Source: an uncultured Caulobacter sp.
GTDB lineage: Bacteria; Pseudomonadota; Alphaproteobacteria; Caulobacterales; Caulobacteraceae
Length of the DNA: 27,868 nt
Direction: 5' to 3'
Assembly (NCBI GenBank): GCA_937925635.1
Contig: CALALX010000023.1
Coordinates: 1-27,868, forward strand
Shown: in pieces, positions 10,285-17,903 of the stretch
Layout of the letters: each line of letters starts with the position of its first letter
Numbering within the stretch: the first letter of the stretch is position 1
Notes under the pieces: generated by a model
Database searches by the model: none
The model's input: only the letters and a program-made list of their open reading frames with translations
Told to the model about the DNA's origin: nothing
Position numbers and translations under genes: made by a program

Positions 10285-10710
10285 CTAGCCCGCCTTGCGC
10301 GGGGTCTTCCTGGGCGTCGGCGCCGCGGCGGTCTCGGCGGCCCCATCCGCCTTGTCCGCCTTCTCCGCCTTCGACCGCGACGCCCGGGCCGCGCCCGCCG
10401 GGGGCGGGTTCATCGGGGGACGGTGCTGGCCAACGATGTCGGCCTGTTCGGCGCGGCGCACGGCGCCGGTGATGTTCAGTCGCGCGAGGATCTCGCCGGC
10501 CCCATGGTCGGCCCTCGCCTCTTCCCAGTTGTCGAAGGCGGCGCGATGCAGGCTGTCGGTCTCGCCGGCGAAGATCACCCGAGCCGTATCGCCCTCCCAT
10601 TTCACGTACAGATAGTTGGCTCCGCCCGGCGAGACCGGCTTGAGGTCCTCGAGCGACTTGTACCGATACTGCGCTCCGGACTGGCCGGTGATGTCGAACT
10701 GGCGGGCCAA
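10285..10710 (-). CDS. Conserved hypothetical protein with basic Ala/Pro-rich tail
   Basis: A 141-residue cytosolic protein of unknown function; I do not recognise a named family. The N-terminal two thirds (about 1-90) look folded, with beta-rich segments such as AQYRYKSLEDLKPVSPGGAN and YLYVKWEGDTARVIFAGETD followed by the helix HRAAFDNWEEARADHGAGEI. From about residue 95 it becomes a low-complexity tail rich in Ala, Pro and Lys that ends TPRKTPRKAG, which could touch nucleic acid or be disordered. The start is a TTG codon with GGGAG six bases upstream; the only other Met codon is far inside. It is divergent from blaI and upstream of the SOS promoter, and may be transcribed separately from the sidA-like gene. 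Confidence 0.75.
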   Translation of the reverse strand: MARQFDITGQSGAQYRYKSLEDLKPVSPGGANYLYVKWEGDTARVIFAGETDSLHRAAFDNWEEARADHGAGEILARLNITGAVRRAEQADIVGQHRPPMNPPPAGAARASRSKAEKADKADGAAETAAAPTPRKTPRKAG

Positions 10711-10814
10711 ACTAGACTCCCGTCTCTGGAAAGAAACACAAACCCCTGAAAAGCCTGCGAAGACGGCGAAACAGAGGCGACCGACGGTCGGTGAACATTG
10801 GCGCCGACGGTGGC

Positions 10815-10844
10815 TTGACCGACCAGATGTTACATGTGTAGCGT
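10815..10844 (+). promoter_or_regulatory. Predicted blaI promoter with BlaI-type operator
   Basis: TTGACC (10815-10820) is followed after 18 bases by TAGCGT (10839-10844). Between and partly over them lies TACATGTGTA (10831-10840), a TACA-N2-TGTA dyad like the TACA/TGTA half-sites bound by BlaI/MecI repressors. Placement in the spacer of the regulator's own promoter fits autorepression. A separate dyad ACCGAC-G-GTCGGT lies upstream at 10780-10792. Confidence 0.5.
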
Positions 10845-10874
10845 ATCCGCGACAGCGATGATGGAGCGGCGCCG

Positions 10875-11255
10875 ATGACCCTGGCTCATGCCCCCAACGA
10901 CAGCGAGCTGGAACTGCTCAAGGTCCTGTGGCGCCAGGCGCCTCTGAGCGCCCGGGAGATCCAGGATCGCCTACCCGCCCGGCTCGGCTGGGCCGCCTCT
11001 ACGACACGGACGGTGCTGGAGCGGATGCGGGCCAAGGGCCTGCTCGAACGCCGCGAAGTCCATGGCGTCGCTGTCTACGCACCCGCGGACAGCAAGGCGC
11101 GAGTGCTCGGCGGCGTGCTGAAGCGGCTCATGCGGGTGTTGGAGGTCGACGGCCCCCTGCCCGCCTCCGCCTTCTCTGGCAGCCAGGTGCTCAGCGAGGA
11201 CGAACTGGCCGAGCTGCAGGCCATCCTCGACGCCGAGGCGGAAGACGGCCAATGA
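10875..11255 (+). CDS. BlaI/MecI/CopY family transcriptional repressor
   Basis: A 126-residue winged-helix repressor. The N-terminal part follows the family pattern: SELELLKVLWRQAPLSAREI, then the recognition helix region AASTTRTVLERMRAKGLLER and the wing ending VAVYAP. The C-terminal part (about 75-126) is the dimerisation and cleavage region; I do not see the exact Asn-Phe cleavage site of staphylococcal BlaI. GGAG lies eight bases before the ATG. The stop overlaps the start of the membrane peptidase gene (ATGA), so the two form a coupled regulator-sensor operon. It probably represses its own promoter through the TACA/TGTA dyad just upstream; other targets are not visible in the window. Confidence 0.92.
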   Translation: MTLAHAPNDSELELLKVLWRQAPLSAREIQDRLPARLGWAASTTRTVLERMRAKGLLERREVHGVAVYAPADSKARVLGGVLKRLMRVLEVDGPLPASAFSGSQVLSEDELAELQAILDAEAEDGQ

Positions 11256-12835
11256 CCGCGCTCGCCCTGGCCCTGCTCGCCACCCTGCCCTTCGCGGCCT
11301 CCGCCTGGCTGGCCGGCGCGTTGGTGGATCGGACCGCATCCTCGCCCGGCCTGCGGGAGCGGGTTCATGCGCTCGGCTTCGCTGTTCCATTGCTGGCGGC
11401 GGCGATCCCGGTTCTGGCCCCGCTGTTTCCGCGTCCGACGGCCTCTGGCGCCTGGACTCCGCTGCCCCGTGTTCCGATCATCGACCAACTGCCCGTCGCG
11501 GCCATCGCCGCGCCGGAGACCGGCCTGCTGGCCAGTGTCCGGGCGCTGGCGCTCGACCACGGTTCGACCCTGTTCGTGCTCGCCGTCGCAATCGGCGCCC
11601 TCGCGCGCCTGGCCAGCCTGGCTTTACGTCATCGGGGATTGATGGCGGCCCTGAGAACGGCGTCGCCGCTCGGGCGGGAGGATGTGACCCGCGCGCTGGG
11701 GGCGAGAGCCGAAGCGCTCGGCCTCCGCCCGCCCGCGCTGGCCGTGAGCGACCGTGTCAGTACGCCCGTGCTTGTCGGCCTGCATCGACCGACCATCCTG
11801 ATCCCGGACGCCCTGGCGGCGCAGTCGACCGATCGCATGATCCTCGTCTGCGACCATGAGCTGGCCCATGCCCTCCGCCATGACAACGTGCGGCTGCTGG
11901 GAGAGGAGACCCTCCTCGCCCTGCTTTGGTTCAACCCGGCGCAAACCGCCGTGCATCGCCGGCTCATGCTGGCGCGTGAGGAAGCGCGCGATGATCTCGC
12001 CCTGGCGAGCGCGGAGCCTGACACTCGCCGCCGCTACGCCGAGACCCTGGTCGAGGTCCTGCGCCTCGGCGGCGGTCCAGGCCTGAAGACCGCCTTTATC
12101 GGAACCGAACGGAAGGGAACGGCCATGCGACTGAAAGCCATCCTCAAGCCGCGCGCCCCGGATTCACGCCTTCACCGCCTGGTCGCCGCGGCCCTAGCGC
12201 TGTCGCTGGTCGGCGGCGCGGGGGCCGGCTCGCTGGCCATCGCGGCCCAGTCGGGTCCGGAGACCGTGACCACGTCGCGGGTCTCGGCCGGGCCTCGGCA
12301 AGGCGGGTTCACGATCACCAGCGACTATGTCGTGCAGCTCCAGAACGGCGACCTGCGCTGGAACGGCGAGCCCCGGATCACGTTCGACCAGCCCGGTGAA
12401 GGGCCGAACGCCGTTCACCTGCTGGTCAACGGCCTGCCGGCTCCCGGCGGCTTCCGCCCGCAAGCGGTCGACCCGAAGTCGCTGGCCTGGATCGAAGGGC
12501 GAAAGCCGGCGGCGAACAGCGACCAGCCGATGACGCTGGACTTCGTCTACCTCGACGCGGCGCAGCGGCGCGCGAAGTACGCCCGGTCCGACGCCGTCGA
12601 CTACCAGCGCTACTGCGCCAGCGACGACCCGGGCGAGTACGGCTTCTGCTCCGGCATGATCTTCGGCTCCATCGCGAGCGCAAGCGCCTGCCTGCCCGCG
12701 GGCCTGGACATCGTCGACGCGCCGGATCGGGTGCTGCCGGTCATCGCCGCCGCCCATCCAAGGGCGGGCGAGTCGATGAAGGATTTCGTCAGGTCGGCGG
12801 TGCGAACCGCCTTTCCCTGTCCGGGGAAGAGCTAG
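11252..12835 (+). CDS. BlaR1-like M56 family membrane metallopeptidase with unusual C-terminal domain
   Basis: A 527-residue membrane protein. Hydrophobic segments at about 2-24, 41-59, 105-125 and 309-333 match the four-helix layout of BlaR1/MecR1. Between the third and fourth lies the cytosolic gluzincin domain with HELAH at 202-206 and EEARDD at 243-248, giving zinc ligands and catalytic Glu203. In BlaR1 the last helix leads to a penicillin-binding sensor; here no SxxK-type transpeptidase region is seen. Instead about 190 residues follow with cysteines at 455, 466, 480 and 523, probably two disulfides outside the cytoplasm. Zinc-dependent cleavage of the upstream repressor on sensing is inferred from the family. 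The ATG at 11252 overlaps the blaI stop; a longer open frame starting at 10928 overlaps blaI out of frame and is rejected. Confidence 0.88.
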   Translation: MTALALALLATLPFAASAWLAGALVDRTASSPGLRERVHALGFAVPLLAAAIPVLAPLFPRPTASGAWTPLPRVPIIDQLPVAAIAAPETGLLASVRALALDHGSTLFVLAVAIGALARLASLALRHRGLMAALRTASPLGREDVTRALGARAEALGLRPPALAVSDRVSTPVLVGLHRPTILIPDALAAQSTDRMILVCDHELAHALRHDNVRLLGEETLLALLWFNPAQTAVHRRLMLAREEARDDLALASAEPDTRRRYAETLVEVLRLGGGPGLKTAFIGTERKGTAMRLKAILKPRAPDSRLHRLVAAALALSLVGGAGAGSLAIAAQSGPETVTTSRVSAGPRQGGFTITSDYVVQLQNGDLRWNGEPRITFDQPGEGPNAVHLLVNGLPAPGGFRPQAVDPKSLAWIEGRKPAANSDQPMTLDFVYLDAAQRRAKYARSDAVDYQRYCASDDPGEYGFCSGMIFGSIASASACLPAGLDIVDAPDRVLPVIAAAHPRAGESMKDFVRSAVRTAFPCPGKS

Positions 12836-12879
12836 GCCGAATCGACATTCCGGCGGCCATGTTTCCCCTCCGATTGGCC

Positions 12880-13566
12880 CTAGCCTCGCTGCTTTTCCAG
12901 GTGGCCGTCCTTCATGGCGAAGACGCGGTCCATGTAACGAGCCAGTTCGAGGTTGTGGGTGGCGATGACGGCCGCCACGCCGGTGGTGCGGGCCAGGTCG
13001 TACAGCTGCTGGAAGACCGCCGAGGCCGTCTCTGGATCGAGGTTGCCGGTCGGCTCGTCAGCCAGCAGCAGGCGCGGCTCGTTGGTCAGGGCGCGGGCGA
13101 TGGCCACCCGCTGCTGCTCGCCGCCGGACAGCTGGGCGGGCTGGTGGTCGAGGCGCTCGCCCAGGCCGAGGCCGCTGAGCAGCGTCTCGGCCCGCTGGCG
13201 GGCGTAGGCGCCGCCGCGGCCGGCGATCATCGCCGGCATGGCCACATTCTCCAGCGCCGTGAACTCCGGCAGCAGATGGTGGAACTGGTAGACGAAGCCG
13301 ATCGTGGTCAGACGCACCCTGGTGCGGGCCCGGCTCGACAGCTTCGTGCAGTCCTGGCCGCAGACGGCGACCGTCCCGCCGTCCGGATGCTCCAGCAGGC
13401 CGGCGGCATGCAGCAGCGAGGACTTGCCTGAGCCGGAGGGGCCGATCAGACCGACGATCTCGCCGGGCAGGACGTCCAGGTCGACGCCCTTGAGCACGGG
13501 CAACTGGCCGGACTGGGTGACATAGGTGCGCTTGACGCCGCGCAGGCTGAGCACCGGCTCACTCAT
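12880..13566 (-). CDS. lolD: Lipoprotein-releasing ABC transporter ATP-binding protein
   Basis: The ATPase of the Lol system, which extracts lipoproteins from the inner membrane for delivery to LolA. The 228-residue protein has Walker A GPSGSGKSS (42-50), Q-loop Gln94 in FVYQFHHLLPEFTALENV, the signature LSGGEQQR (146-153), Walker B LLLADEP with Glu171, and the switch His204. The FHHLLPEF stretch is typical of LolD and of the MacB-type branch. It is the last gene of proS-lolC-lolD and overlaps the permease gene by 8 bp, supporting their pairing. It converges with the blaR-like gene with only 44 bp between stops. Confidence 0.95.
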   Translation of the reverse strand: MSEPVLSLRGVKRTYVTQSGQLPVLKGVDLDVLPGEIVGLIGPSGSGKSSLLHAAGLLEHPDGGTVAVCGQDCTKLSSRARTRVRLTTIGFVYQFHHLLPEFTALENVAMPAMIAGRGGAYARQRAETLLSGLGLGERLDHQPAQLSGGEQQRVAIARALTNEPRLLLADEPTGNLDPETASAVFQQLYDLARTTGVAAVIATHNLELARYMDRVFAMKDGHLEKQRG

Positions 13567-14845
13567 AGCGAAGCGCCTCCACCGGATCGAGGCGCGAGGC
13601 CAGCCAGGCCGGCAGCAGGGTGACGACGAAGCTCATGAACAGGGCCCAGGCCGTGACCAGCCCCACCTCGCTCCATTCAATCTTCGCCGGCACATGGCTC
13701 AGGAAGTAGACCTCGGGGTTGAACACCTGGGCGCCGGTGATGCGTTCGACGATCTGCTGGATGGTCTCGATGTTCAGACAGACCACGACGCCGAGGATCA
13801 GGCCGGCCGCCGCGCCCAGCACGCCGATCAGCGACCCGGCCATGAAGAAGATGCGCAGGATGGCGCTCTGGCTGGCCCCGACGGTGCGCAGGATGCCGAT
13901 GTCGCGGCGCTTGTTCTGAACCATCATCACCAGGCCGGCGATGATGTTGAGGGTGGTGATGGCCACCAGGATCATCAGGATCAGCCGCATGGCCGAGCGC
14001 TCGACCTGCAGGGCGTTGAAGAAGGTCTCGTTCTCCTGGGTCCAGTCGAACACCATGGCCGCCGGGCCGGCGGCCTGGGCGATCGCCGGCTTCATGCCGA
14101 TGGCCCTGTCGGCGCTGTCGAGCATGATCTCGATCTTGTCGACCACCCCCTCGCGCCCGAAGAACAGCTGAGCCTGGTCGAGCGGCATGTAGATGAAGGC
14201 CTGGTCGAACTCGCTCATGCCGACCGAGAAGACGCCGCCGACGGTGTAGTCCTTCTGGTTCACGCTCTGCCCGAAAGCGGTGGTCGCGCCGGTCGGCGAG
14301 ATCAGGGTCACCGGGTCGCCGGGCCCAACGCCGAGCGCGGCCGCCATGCGGTCGCCGATCAGGATCAGGTCGCCGCCGTAGTCGCCCCGGCCGTAGCCGT
14401 CGAGCGAGCCGCGCTTGATGTTGTCGGCGATGATCGCCGTGCCCTTGACGTCGGCGGCCGAGACGCCGCGGACGATGGCGCCGGTGATCTGGGCCGGCCC
14501 CATGACGATCACCTGGCCCTGGATCATCGGCGTGGCGCGCACCACGCCGGGCACCTTGCGGATACGCTCCAGCGCCTTGTCGCGATCGGGACTGCCGAGA
14601 ATGCCGCCGGCCACATAGGCGTGGCCGTTGAAGCCGAGCAGGCGGTCGAGCAGCTCCGACCGGAAGCCGTTCATCACGCTCATCACGGTGATCAGCGCGA
14701 ACACCGCCATGGCGATGCCGACGAAGGCGAAGATGGTCACCAGCGCGACGCCGCCGCTCTTGCGGACGGCCATCAGGTAACGGAAGGCGACCGCCCGCTC
14801 CCAGACGCCGAAGGGCGCCGCGCCGGAGGCCAGGGGTTTGCTCAC
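13559..14845 (-). CDS. lolC: Lipoprotein-releasing ABC transporter permease (LolC/LolE family)
   Basis: Inner-membrane permease partner of LolD. The 428-residue protein has the MacB-type layout: first membrane helix at about 30-50 (VALVTIFAFVGIAMAVFALI), a large periplasmic domain of about 200 residues with SPTGATTAFGQSVNQKDYTV, then three helices in the C-terminal third including IIAGLVMMVQNKRRDIGILR, the cytosolic coupling-helix region. It ends with LASRLDPVEALRYE, a family hallmark. The start is GTG at 14845, overlapping the proS stop (GTGA), with GAAGG four bases upstream. Only one permease gene is present, so the complex may be a homodimer or the second permease lies elsewhere. Confidence 0.93.
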   Translation of the reverse strand: MSKPLASGAAPFGVWERAVAFRYLMAVRKSGGVALVTIFAFVGIAMAVFALITVMSVMNGFRSELLDRLLGFNGHAYVAGGILGSPDRDKALERIRKVPGVVRATPMIQGQVIVMGPAQITGAIVRGVSAADVKGTAIIADNIKRGSLDGYGRGDYGGDLILIGDRMAAALGVGPGDPVTLISPTGATTAFGQSVNQKDYTVGGVFSVGMSEFDQAFIYMPLDQAQLFFGREGVVDKIEIMLDSADRAIGMKPAIAQAAGPAAMVFDWTQENETFFNALQVERSAMRLILMILVAITTLNIIAGLVMMVQNKRRDIGILRTVGASQSAILRIFFMAGSLIGVLGAAAGLILGVVVCLNIETIQQIVERITGAQVFNPEVYFLSHVPAKIEWSEVGLVTAWALFMSFVVTLLPAWLASRLDPVEALRYE

Positions 14846-16167
14846 GCGGCCTTCGCCGTCAGCTGGGCGATGGCGGCGTCCAGCGCGACCACCGTGCGCT
14901 CGCCGGTGGCGCGGTTCTTCAGCTCGACATTGCCCTCGGCCAGGGCTTTGGGGCCGACGATCAGCTGCCACGGCAGGCCGATCAGGTCGGCGGTGGCGAA
15001 CTTGCCGCCCGGCCGGTTGTCGGTCTCGTCGTAGAGGACGTCCCTGCCGGCGGCCTCCAGCGCGGCGACGGCCTTCTCGCAGGCGGCGTCACAGGCGGCA
15101 TCGCCGACGCGCAGGTTCAGCACGCCGACATCGAACGGCGCGACCGCCTCCGGCCAGATGATGCCGCCCGCGTCGTGGCTGGCCTCGATAATCGCGCCGA
15201 GCAGGCGAGATACGCCGACGCCGTAGCTGCCCATGTGGACGACGGTGTCGACGCCATCCGGGCCGGTCACCTTCGCCTTCATGGGCGCCGAGTACTTCTC
15301 GCCGAAATAGAAGATGTGGCCGACCTCGATGCCGCGGGCGGTCAGGCGCTTGTCCTCGGGGATGGCGTCATAGGCCGCCGCGTCGTGCATCTCGTCGGCG
15401 GCGGCGTAGAGGGAGGTGCGCGCGTCGACCAGCGGCTGCAGGTCGCCGTACCAGTCGACGTCGGGACCCGGAGCGCCCATCTCGACCAGGTCCTTGTGGC
15501 AGTAAATCTGGCTCTCGCCGGTCTCGGCCAGGACGATGAACTCGTGGCTGAGGTCGCCGCCGATCGGGCCGGTGTCGGCGCGGGTCGGCACGGCCTTCAG
15601 GCCCATCCGCGCGAACAGGTTCAGATAGGCGATGAACATGCGGTTGTAGGCCGCGCGGGCGCCGGCCTCGTCGAGGTCGAAGCTGTAGGCGTCCTTCATC
15701 AGGAACTCGCGGCCGCGCATCACGCCGAAGCGCGGGCGGCGCTCGTCCCGGAACTTCCACTGGATGTTGTAGAGGTTCAGCGGCAGGTCCTTGTAGGACT
15801 TCACCGAGGCCCGGAAGATGTCGGTCACCACCTCCTCGGCCGTCGGGCCGTAGAGCAGGTCGCGCTTGTGGCGGTCGGTGATGCGCAGCATCTCATCGCC
15901 ATAGGCCTCGTAGCGGCCGCTCTCGCGCCACAGGTCGGCCAGCTGCAGCGTCGGCATCAGGAGCTCGACGGCGCCGGCGCGGTCCATCTCCTCGCGCACG
16001 ATCTGCTCGATCTTCTTGAGCACCTTCAGGCCCAGCGGCAGCCAGGCATAGATGCCGGCGGCCTCCTGTCGGATCATGCCGGCCCGCAGCATCAGCTGGT
16101 GCGAGACGATCTGGGCGTCGGAAGGCGCTTCCTTGAGCGTGGGCAGAAAATAGCGCGACAGGCGCAT
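14842..16167 (-). CDS. proS: Prolyl-tRNA synthetase (short alphaproteobacterial type)
   Basis: Charges tRNA-Pro. The 441-residue protein starts MRLSRYFLPTLKEAPSDAQI and has the class II motifs: AGIYAWLPLGLKVLKKIEQI (motif 1 region), RDERRPRFGVMRGREFLMKD (motif 2) and GSYGVGVSRLLGA (motif 3), then a compact anticodon-binding domain with NRPGGKFATADLIGLPWQLI. It is about 130 residues shorter than E. coli ProRS because the editing insertion between motifs 2 and 3 is missing, as in other alphaproteobacteria and mitochondria. The ATG at 16167 has GAGGATC just upstream; the open frame reaching 16323 is rejected. It overlaps the lolC start by 4 bp. Confidence 0.96.
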   Translation of the reverse strand: MRLSRYFLPTLKEAPSDAQIVSHQLMLRAGMIRQEAAGIYAWLPLGLKVLKKIEQIVREEMDRAGAVELLMPTLQLADLWRESGRYEAYGDEMLRITDRHKRDLLYGPTAEEVVTDIFRASVKSYKDLPLNLYNIQWKFRDERRPRFGVMRGREFLMKDAYSFDLDEAGARAAYNRMFIAYLNLFARMGLKAVPTRADTGPIGGDLSHEFIVLAETGESQIYCHKDLVEMGAPGPDVDWYGDLQPLVDARTSLYAAADEMHDAAAYDAIPEDKRLTARGIEVGHIFYFGEKYSAPMKAKVTGPDGVDTVVHMGSYGVGVSRLLGAIIEASHDAGGIIWPEAVAPFDVGVLNLRVGDAACDAACEKAVAALEAAGRDVLYDETDNRPGGKFATADLIGLPWQLIVGPKALAEGNVELKNRATGERTVVALDAAIAQLTAKAA

Positions 16168-16196
16168 AGGGATCCTCGGGGAGACTGGTCGGGCTG

Positions 16197-16225
16197 ACTT
16201 AGCCTCTGGGTCCCTGCATTGGCAA
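16197..16225 (-). promoter_or_regulatory. Predicted promoter of proS-lolC-lolD
   Basis: TTGCCA (16225-16220) and CTAAGT (16202-16197) are 17 bases apart on the minus strand. Transcription would start about 20-25 bases before the proS ATG. Lying just after the terminator of the upstream series, it is well placed to start a separate operon. Confidence 0.4.
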
Positions 16226-16235
16226 CGCGGGCGGC

Positions 16236-16268
16236 GAAAAGAAGGCCGCCGGCTGGGCCGGCGGCCTT
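16236..16268 (-). terminator. Rho-independent terminator after the DUF1467 gene
   Basis: AAGGCCGCCGGC pairs perfectly with GCCGGCGGCCTT around a three-base loop, 12 bp in all. On the minus strand the stem is followed by CTTTTC. It lies about 190 bases after the DUF1467 stop and immediately before the predicted proS promoter. Confidence 0.85.
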
Positions 16269-16395
16269 TCAGTCGTCGTCGGGGAAAAACGCCACGGAGC
16301 AAGACCGGCGAACCGGCCTCCATGACGCGAAGGCTAGACCCGGGGCGGCGGCGGTCGCGAGCCTCGCGTCACGCGGCGTCGCACCGGGGCAGGAT

Positions 16396-16455
16396 TCGCC
16401 CAAACAATGGGCGACACGGCAAGCGACGTGCGCCCGTCGCCCGAAAAGCGGGCGA
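16396..16455 (-). other. Two look-alike 7-bp hairpins after the DUF1467 gene
   Basis: TCGCCCG/CGGGCGA around AAAAG (16437-16455) begins 4 bases after the DUF1467 stop; TCGCCCA/TGGGCGA around AACAA (16396-16414) follows. Stem length and loop size are the same. Neither has a U-tract beyond the loop; they may protect the 3' end of the mRNA. Confidence 0.45.
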
Positions 16456-16458
16456 TCG

Positions 16459-16719
16459 TCAGTAGTTGGCGGGCATCGTGGGCAGGCTGACAACGCCCGA
16501 CTTGATGACCGCGAACAGGATCAGCCAGGCGACGGCCGCGACCCAGGTGGTGGTGATGAACTTCTTCTTCAGGTTCGGATTCACCGGCGCGCCCGGATCG
16601 CCGCCGTCCGTCACCTCGATGCCGGATTCGGCGTAGGTCTTGCTCCCCAACGGCAGGACGGCGAACAACACCGTCCACCAGAGGGTCAAGTAGATGGCGA
16701 TGCCGGTGGTCAGGCTCAT
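16459..16719 (-). CDS. DUF1467 family small membrane protein
   Basis: An 86-residue protein with two membrane helices: the first at about 5-24 (TGIAIYLTLWWTVLFAVLPL) and the second at about 56-74 (TTTWVAAVAWLILFAVIKSG). Between them is a polar loop with VTDGGDPGAPVNPNLKKKFI, a pattern typical of DUF1467, an alphaproteobacterial family of unknown function. It ends LPTMPANY. The start codon overlaps the stop of the epimerase gene by one base (TGATG), so it is translationally coupled. DUF1467 genes are frequently found right after methylmalonyl-CoA epimerase in alphaproteobacteria, but no functional link is established. Confidence 0.88.
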   Translation of the reverse strand: MSLTTGIAIYLTLWWTVLFAVLPLGSKTYAESGIEVTDGGDPGAPVNPNLKKKFITTTWVAAVAWLILFAVIKSGVVSLPTMPANY

Positions 16720-17135
16720 CAGTGGGCGTCCTTCGGGGTTTCCATCAGCTCCACCAGCATGCCGCCCATGTCCTTGGGATGCACGAAGATGATCAGGGTG
16801 CCGTGGGCGCCGATGCGCGGCTCGCCCAGCACGGTCGCGCCCTTGGCGACGAGGGCGTCGCGGGCTTCGTAGATGTTCTCGACCTCGAAGCAGATGTGGT
16901 GCTGGCCGCCCTTGGGGTTCTTGGCCAGGAAGCCGTGGATCGGGCTCTTCTCGCCGTAGGGTTCGATCAGCTCGATCTGGCTGTTGGGCAGGTTCACGAA
17001 ACAGACCCAGACGCCCTGCTCCGGCATGGCCCACTTGTCCGTCCACGAGGTCGCGCCCAGCAGGTCGCGATACATGGTCAGCGCATCGTCGATCGACGGG
17101 GTGGCGACGCCGACGTGGTTGAGCTTGCCGATCAT
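16719..17135 (-). CDS. mce: Methylmalonyl-CoA epimerase
   Basis: Interconverts the (S) and (R) forms of methylmalonyl-CoA, linking propionyl-CoA carboxylation to the B12-dependent mutase and the TCA cycle. The 138-residue protein has two vicinal-oxygen-chelate modules. Metal ligands expected from the family are visible: His7 in KLNHVGVA, Gln53 in NSQIELIEP, a His in GGQHHICFEV (79 or 80) and Glu129 in GMLVELMET. The stretch HPKDMGGMLVEL is characteristic of this family. Length is normal. The reading frame stays open far upstream, but the ATG at 17135 gives the family start MIGKLNHVGV. No mutase or carboxylase genes are in the window. Confidence 0.94.
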   Translation of the reverse strand: MIGKLNHVGVATPSIDDALTMYRDLLGATSWTDKWAMPEQGVWVCFVNLPNSQIELIEPYGEKSPIHGFLAKNPKGGQHHICFEVENIYEARDALVAKGATVLGEPRIGAHGTLIIFVHPKDMGGMLVELMETPKDAH

Positions 17136-17173
17136 GGGTGCGGACTCCGGGGCTGGTGCGGTCGGCGGGTGGT

Positions 17174-17872
17174 CTACACCCTCTGCCGTGGCGGCAGGAA
17201 GAGGCCGATCGTCGCGAGGCCGAACAGGAAGCCGCCCAGGTGGGCCTGCCAGGCGATGCCGCCGACGCCGCTGCCGGCCGTCATCACCCCGAACGCGACG
17301 GTGACCAGCACGTTGGCGATGAGCGGGCCTACCATCTGGCGGGCGACCTCCCAGGAGAACAGCGGATACAGGGGCCCGCCGTCGCGCCGCATGCGCAGCA
17401 CCGCCGCCCACAGGCCGAAGATCGCGCCCGACGCGCCGACCACCGCCCCGCCCTGCCCCGCGCCCATCAGCAGCCAGACGCCATTTCCGGCCAGCCCGGC
17501 GAGCAGGTAGAAGACCAGGAAGCGCAGCTGGCCGCCGACGGTCGGCCCCATGCGGCGCGCGACAATCAGGCCGAACGGAAGCAGGGCCGACAGGTTCATC
17601 ACCAGGTGGGCGACGCCCCCGTGCATGAACATCGAGGTGAACAGCGTCTGCCAGCGCCCCTCGGCGATCGACCGGGCGCTGAGCGCGGCGGCGAACTCCG
17701 TCTCCGGATCCGGCGCGGTCAGCTGCCACAGGTAGGTGAGACCGATCAGGGCGACGATCAGGAACACGCCCCAGGCCTGCGCGGGACGGGTGTTGAACGC
17801 CGGTTCAGGCGTCCGCGCCTCGGCGGCGCGGTCGGCGGACTCGGTCGGGGAACCCCAGGGACCTTCGGTCAT
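17174..17872 (-). CDS. Rhomboid family intramembrane serine protease
   Basis: A 232-residue membrane protein with about six helices. The rhomboid residues are all present: EGRWQTLFTSMFMHGGVAHL in the L1 loop region, Asn93 in HLVMNLSALLPFG, the catalytic Ser148 in GASGAIFG and the catalytic His211 in QAHLGGFLFG. It should cleave transmembrane substrates within the membrane; the substrate is unknown. The N-terminal 30 residues are polar. It lies 31 bp after a paralogous rhomboid-like gene and 38 bp before mce, on the same strand. GGGAGG occurs 13 bases before the ATG, a long spacing, so the exact start is slightly uncertain. Confidence 0.93.
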   Translation of the reverse strand: MTEGPWGSPTESADRAAEARTPEPAFNTRPAQAWGVFLIVALIGLTYLWQLTAPDPETEFAAALSARSIAEGRWQTLFTSMFMHGGVAHLVMNLSALLPFGLIVARRMGPTVGGQLRFLVFYLLAGLAGNGVWLLMGAGQGGAVVGASGAIFGLWAAVLRMRRDGGPLYPLFSWEVARQMVGPLIANVLVTVAFGVMTAGSGVGGIAWQAHLGGFLFGLATIGLFLPPRQRV

Positions 17873-17903
17873 GGGCTACAGGTGGCCTCCCGCGCGCGCG
17901 AGG

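Noticed and set aside
10928..11251. N-terminal extension of the blaR-like frame
   Set aside because: This part overlaps blaI in another frame and is Arg/Pro-rich; the ATG at 11252 overlapping the blaI stop gives a normal first membrane helix.
12836..12879. Terminator between the converging blaR-like and lolD genes
   Set aside because: Short dyads such as CCGAAT/ATTCCGG are present, but no clean stem with a U-tract was found on either strand.
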